NCBI RefSeq assembly: GCF_000621525.1
Contig: NZ_JHYC01000025.1
Location: forward strand, 1-36,000
Direction: 5' to 3'
DNA: 36,000 bases
From: Legionella fairfieldensis ATCC 49588
GTDB lineage: Bacteria > Pseudomonadota > Gammaproteobacteria > Legionellales > Legionellaceae
Shown here: positions 34,078-36,000 of the stretch, one piece after another
How positions within the stretch are numbered: position 1 is the first letter of the stretch
Layout of the letters: every line of letters begins with the position of its first letter
Notes under the pieces: generated by a model
Seen by the model: only the letters and a program-made list of their open reading frames with translations
Told to the model about the DNA's origin: nothing
Database searches by the model: none
Made by a program: the position numbers and the translations under genes

Positions 34078-34674
34078 TTAGTTATAGACCAGCTTAAGGC
34101 TTAAAAATAACATTAGTAAGCCACTGACCAATTCAATACGTCGCCATATTGTTGCACGTGCCAGAACTTCTGCAAAATAATGCGTAGTAAAAGTCAGTGA
34201 AGTAAACCATAAAAGACTGGAAGAGATAACTCCGAATAAAAAGGCCAGCGGGTGATCAGGAAATTGACTGCTGCCACTGCCAATTATAATCAGACTGTCA
34301 ATAATGGCCTGCGGGTTGAGCAAGCTAAAACTTAAAGCCAATAATACGATCTGTAAGCGTCCTCGCTGTTTTTCATACGTTGTTTGTGAAGTTTGCTGAT
34401 TCAGAGCCTGTTTTAATGCCTTAAGACCATAATAGAAAAGAAACGCAGCGCCCGACCAGGTCATTCCTGTTTGAAGTGCGGGATGTAATTTTAAAGCCTC
34501 ATGTAAGCCTGCGACACTTGCCCATACGAGAATTACATCGCAGCAAAAGCAAATAACCACCGAAAGTAAAGGATGATTACGTTTTGTGCCCTGTCGAATA
34601 AGAAAAATATTCTGGGGACCCAAGGCCATTATAAGAGATAGCCCTAATAGTAATCCATTAAAATATACCGACAT
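34078..34674 (-). CDS. argO: LysE/ArgO-family amino acid exporter
   Basis: 198 residues with about six membrane spans. The N-terminal GLLLGLSLIMALGPQNIFLI with the GPQN motif and the later LLNPQAIIDSLIIIG mark the LysE/ArgO family, which exports arginine, lysine or their toxic analogues across the inner membrane. The divergent neighbour is an ArgP-like LysR regulator; in E. coli ArgP activates argO, so the pair is probably one regulatory unit. E. coli ArgO has 211 residues, so this copy is complete. The symbol rests on family plus context; the substrate is not proven. Confidence 0.88.
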   Translation of the reverse strand: MSVYFNGLLLGLSLIMALGPQNIFLIRQGTKRNHPLLSVVICFCCDVILVWASVAGLHEALKLHPALQTGMTWSGAAFLFYYGLKALKQALNQQTSQTTYEKQRGRLQIVLLALSFSLLNPQAIIDSLIIIGSGSSQFPDHPLAFLFGVISSSLLWFTSLTFTTHYFAEVLARATIWRRIELVSGLLMLFLSLKLVYN

Positions 34675-34703
34675 AAACTACTCAGAACTTGCAAAGAGGC
34701 CCA

Positions 34704-34755
34704 TTATCAATCATTTTTTCCTATAATTAAAATGAATAATTTTAATGATTGATAA
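34704..34755. promoter_or_regulatory. nested palindromes between argO and argP
   Basis: An outer perfect 12-bp inverted repeat TTATCAATCATT (34704-34715) with AATGATTGATAA (34744-34755) encloses an inner perfect 8-bp one, ATTAAAAT (34726-34733) with ATTTTAAT (34739-34746). The AT-rich dyads fit LysR-type sites, and the likely protein is the adjacent ArgP-like regulator. Confidence 0.6.
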
Positions 34756-34764
34756 ATTTTATTT

Positions 34765-35652
34765 ATGAGAATAGACCAACGAGGTTTAGAGGCATTAAAT
34801 GCTGTCATACAAACCCAAAGTTTTGCGGGAGCTGGCAAGTTGTTATTTATCACTCAACCGGCGGTGACTCAACGTATCCGGCAGTTAGAAACCCAATTTG
34901 GACAACCTCTGTTAGTAAGAGCCTTACCTTATCAAGCGACTCCCTTAGGGGAAAAATTGCTAGGTTTATTACGTCGAACACGTTTGCTTGAAGACCATCT
35001 CTGGCAGGAAATTGAGCAAAATATCCCAACGCATCTGTCCATAGCCCTAAATCGTGATAGCCTGGAAACGTGGTTTATTCCATTACTTGCAGAGATGCGA
35101 TTCCTTGAAAAAGCGAACATAGAGATTATTACAGATGATCAGGACGTCACTATTGATTATTTTCGGCAGGGTTTGGTATCTACCTGTATTAGCAGTTATG
35201 AAAAAGCGCTGCCTGGCTGTGAGTGTGAACTGCTTGGTCATATGGCTTATCTATTAGTGGCGTCGCCAGATTTTATTAACCATCATTTTAATAACGGTAA
35301 TTCTTTCCTCAATAATTTACCAACGGCACCGATTATTATTTTTGATAATCGTGACCGTTTACCCGAGCAGTATTTTAACTATTTTTTTAACCATTCATTA
35401 ACCACAGCTCGTCATCATATCGTACCTTCTGTTCAAGCTTATAAGCAGTTTGTTCTGCAAGGTTATGGACTAGGATTAATACCGATTTTGGATATTAAGG
35501 AGGAACTGGCTAAAGGACAATTGCAAGCGCTTTGTCCTGATAAACAGTGGTTAATGCCTTTATATTGGCATTATTGGCGATTGCCGGCAAGATCTTATCA
35601 ACTCTTTATAGAGCAGGTAAGGCAAAAAGCAAAACATGTATTAATTGATTAA
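34765..35652 (+). CDS. argP: ArgP/IciA-like LysR-family regulator
   Basis: 295 residues, the E. coli ArgP length being 297. The winged helix-turn-helix is at about 5-60 (GLEALNAVIQTQSFAGAGKL, then ITQPAVTQRIRQLETQFGQP), followed by LLVRALPYQATPLGEKLLGL. The C-terminal ligand-binding part shows NRDSLETWFIPLLAEM and VLQGYGLGLIPILDI, as in ArgP, which senses lysine and arginine. It probably controls the divergent argO through the palindromes between them. The ATG at 34765 is in the expected place for the MRIDQRGLEAL start; no strong ribosome site is seen. No tight terminator follows. Confidence 0.9.
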   Translation: MRIDQRGLEALNAVIQTQSFAGAGKLLFITQPAVTQRIRQLETQFGQPLLVRALPYQATPLGEKLLGLLRRTRLLEDHLWQEIEQNIPTHLSIALNRDSLETWFIPLLAEMRFLEKANIEIITDDQDVTIDYFRQGLVSTCISSYEKALPGCECELLGHMAYLLVASPDFINHHFNNGNSFLNNLPTAPIIIFDNRDRLPEQYFNYFFNHSLTTARHHIVPSVQAYKQFVLQGYGLGLIPILDIKEELAKGQLQALCPDKQWLMPLYWHYWRLPARSYQLFIEQVRQKAKHVLID

Positions 35653-35752
35653 TATAAATACAATAATAACGAAACCCGTGTTAAACACAGTGTTTTTTCT
35701 TTCGGATTTTCCTGTACTTCGATTGCTCTTACAAAAGTACTTAAGAACAACA

Positions 35753-35780
35753 TTGCAAGTTACCTGACTAGGAGTATAAA
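35753..35780 (+). promoter_or_regulatory. possible promoter of the Ser-Asn repeat protein gene
   Basis: TTGCAA (35753-35758) and TATAAA (35775-35780) are 16 bases apart. A start near 35787 would give a leader of about 54 bases before GTG 35841. This reading conflicts with translating the small frame at 35781, whose ATG and ribosome site lie at or before the predicted start. Confidence 0.4.
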
Positions 35781-35831
35781 ATGCCGGATAATTTTTCCTG
35801 CGAGGCGAATACTGCAGGTACATCAGGTTAA
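35781..35831 (+). CDS. possible 16-residue upstream leader peptide
   Basis: ATG 35781 with AGGAG six bases upstream encodes MPDNFSCEANTAGTSG and stops at TAA 35829-35831, which overlaps the AAGGAGG ribosome site of the next gene. The spacing suits translational coupling. It would be expressed only if transcription begins upstream of about 35765, so it is an alternative to the promoter reading above. Confidence 0.3.
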   Translation: MPDNFSCEANTAGTSG

Positions 35832-35840
35832 GGAGGGGGC

Positions 35841-36000
35841 GTGGGCTCTTTGTTGAAAAAAAACGCAATTGTTGTGTCTTTTTTAGCGATATGTATGTTG
35901 TGGAGTGGATTTTCGCATGCAACCGTAAACAATGCTGATAGCAATAGCAATAGCAATAGCAATAGCAATAGCAATAGCAATAGCAATAGCAATAGCAATA
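35841..36000 (+). CDS. secreted protein with Ser-Asn repeat, 3' end outside window
   Basis: From GTG 35841, with AAGGAGG four bases upstream (TTG 35850 is an alternative), 53 codons are visible. Residues 1-27 form a signal peptide (SLLKKNAIVVSFLAICMLW then SGFSHA), then TVNNAD and a run of Ser-Asn dipeptides that continues to the window edge. The folded part of the protein must lie beyond 36000, so function cannot be read. The low-complexity start suggests an exposed spacer next to the signal peptide. An overlapping minus-strand open frame of 93 codons (35641-35922) is not supported by a ribosome site or composition. Confidence 0.7.
   Translation, partial: MGSLLKKNAIVVSFLAICMLWSGFSHATVNNADSNSNSNSNSNSNSNSNSNSN
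35940..36000 (+). repeat. AGCAAT hexanucleotide tandem repeat, at least 10 copies
   Basis: Ten perfect AGCAAT units fill 35940-35999 and the run continues past the window. In frame they encode Ser-Asn. As the unit is six bases, gain or loss of copies changes the length of the protein without shifting the frame. Confidence 0.97.

Noticed and set aside
35672-35698. Possible terminator after argP near GTGTTAAACACAGTG
   Set aside because: A TTTTTT run is present but the stem before it is only a few pairs with no stable loop.
35940-36000. Short regular repeats as a possible CRISPR array
   Set aside because: The units are six bases without spacers and lie in frame in a coding sequence; it is a microsatellite.

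Overview
The window looks like a chromosomal segment of a Legionella-type gammaproteobacterium. The genus-level signs are an IcmL/DotI-like periplasmic protein, an AT-rich gene for a very large multidomain protein with the look of a Dot/Icm effector, a two-subunit glycine decarboxylase operon, an EAL-HDOD protein, a free-standing lpxD beside a fabF paralogue, and ubiE-ubiJ-ubiB joined to tatA-tatB without tatC. The species cannot be named from the sequence alone.

Layout. 1-1505: a cut-off IS630-type transposase, an IcmL-like secreted protein, and two small minus-strand envelope genes that overlap each other and the IcmL-like gene. 1591-6272: the glycine cleavage operon gcvT-gcvH-gcvPA-yciI-like-gcvPB, tightly packed behind one good promoter; H, P and T proteins with an external lipoamide dehydrogenase turn glycine plus tetrahydrofolate into methylene-THF, CO2 and ammonia. 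6391-11931: mixed single genes (EAL-HDOD signalling protein, small HTH regulator behind a possibly structured leader, RMD1-family membrane protein, NCS2 purine permease, tiny membrane protein, double-GNAT acetyltransferase). 12128-17215: fabF-like, lpxD and polA. 17258-23408: M13 peptidase, then (minus) an alpha/beta hydrolase coupled to a UPF0104 membrane protein, then an MltB-type transglycosylase with a clear terminator and an MsrB-MsrA fusion.

23424-28157 is the most unusual gene: a 1577-residue protein with a kinase-like N-terminus, a Nudix-like domain, an unassigned middle and about 21 tandem 29-residue helical repeats to the C-terminus. 28361-32638 (minus, read from right to left) is ubiE-ubiJ-ubiB-tatA-tatB-DUF4239, joining ubiquinone synthesis to twin-arginine export; tatA (53 aa) is very short.

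32639-36000 holds a small acidic secreted protein below a 61-base inverted repeat, a DUF1841 protein, a REP-pair element flanked by direct repeats, a candidate plus-strand small RNA with promoter and terminator, a divergent argO-argP pair with nested palindromes between them, and the start of a secreted protein that enters a Ser-Asn repeat encoded by AGCAAT units and runs off the window.

Protein names rest on motif recognition, not on database searches. Promoter, small RNA and operator calls are readings of the sequence by eye.
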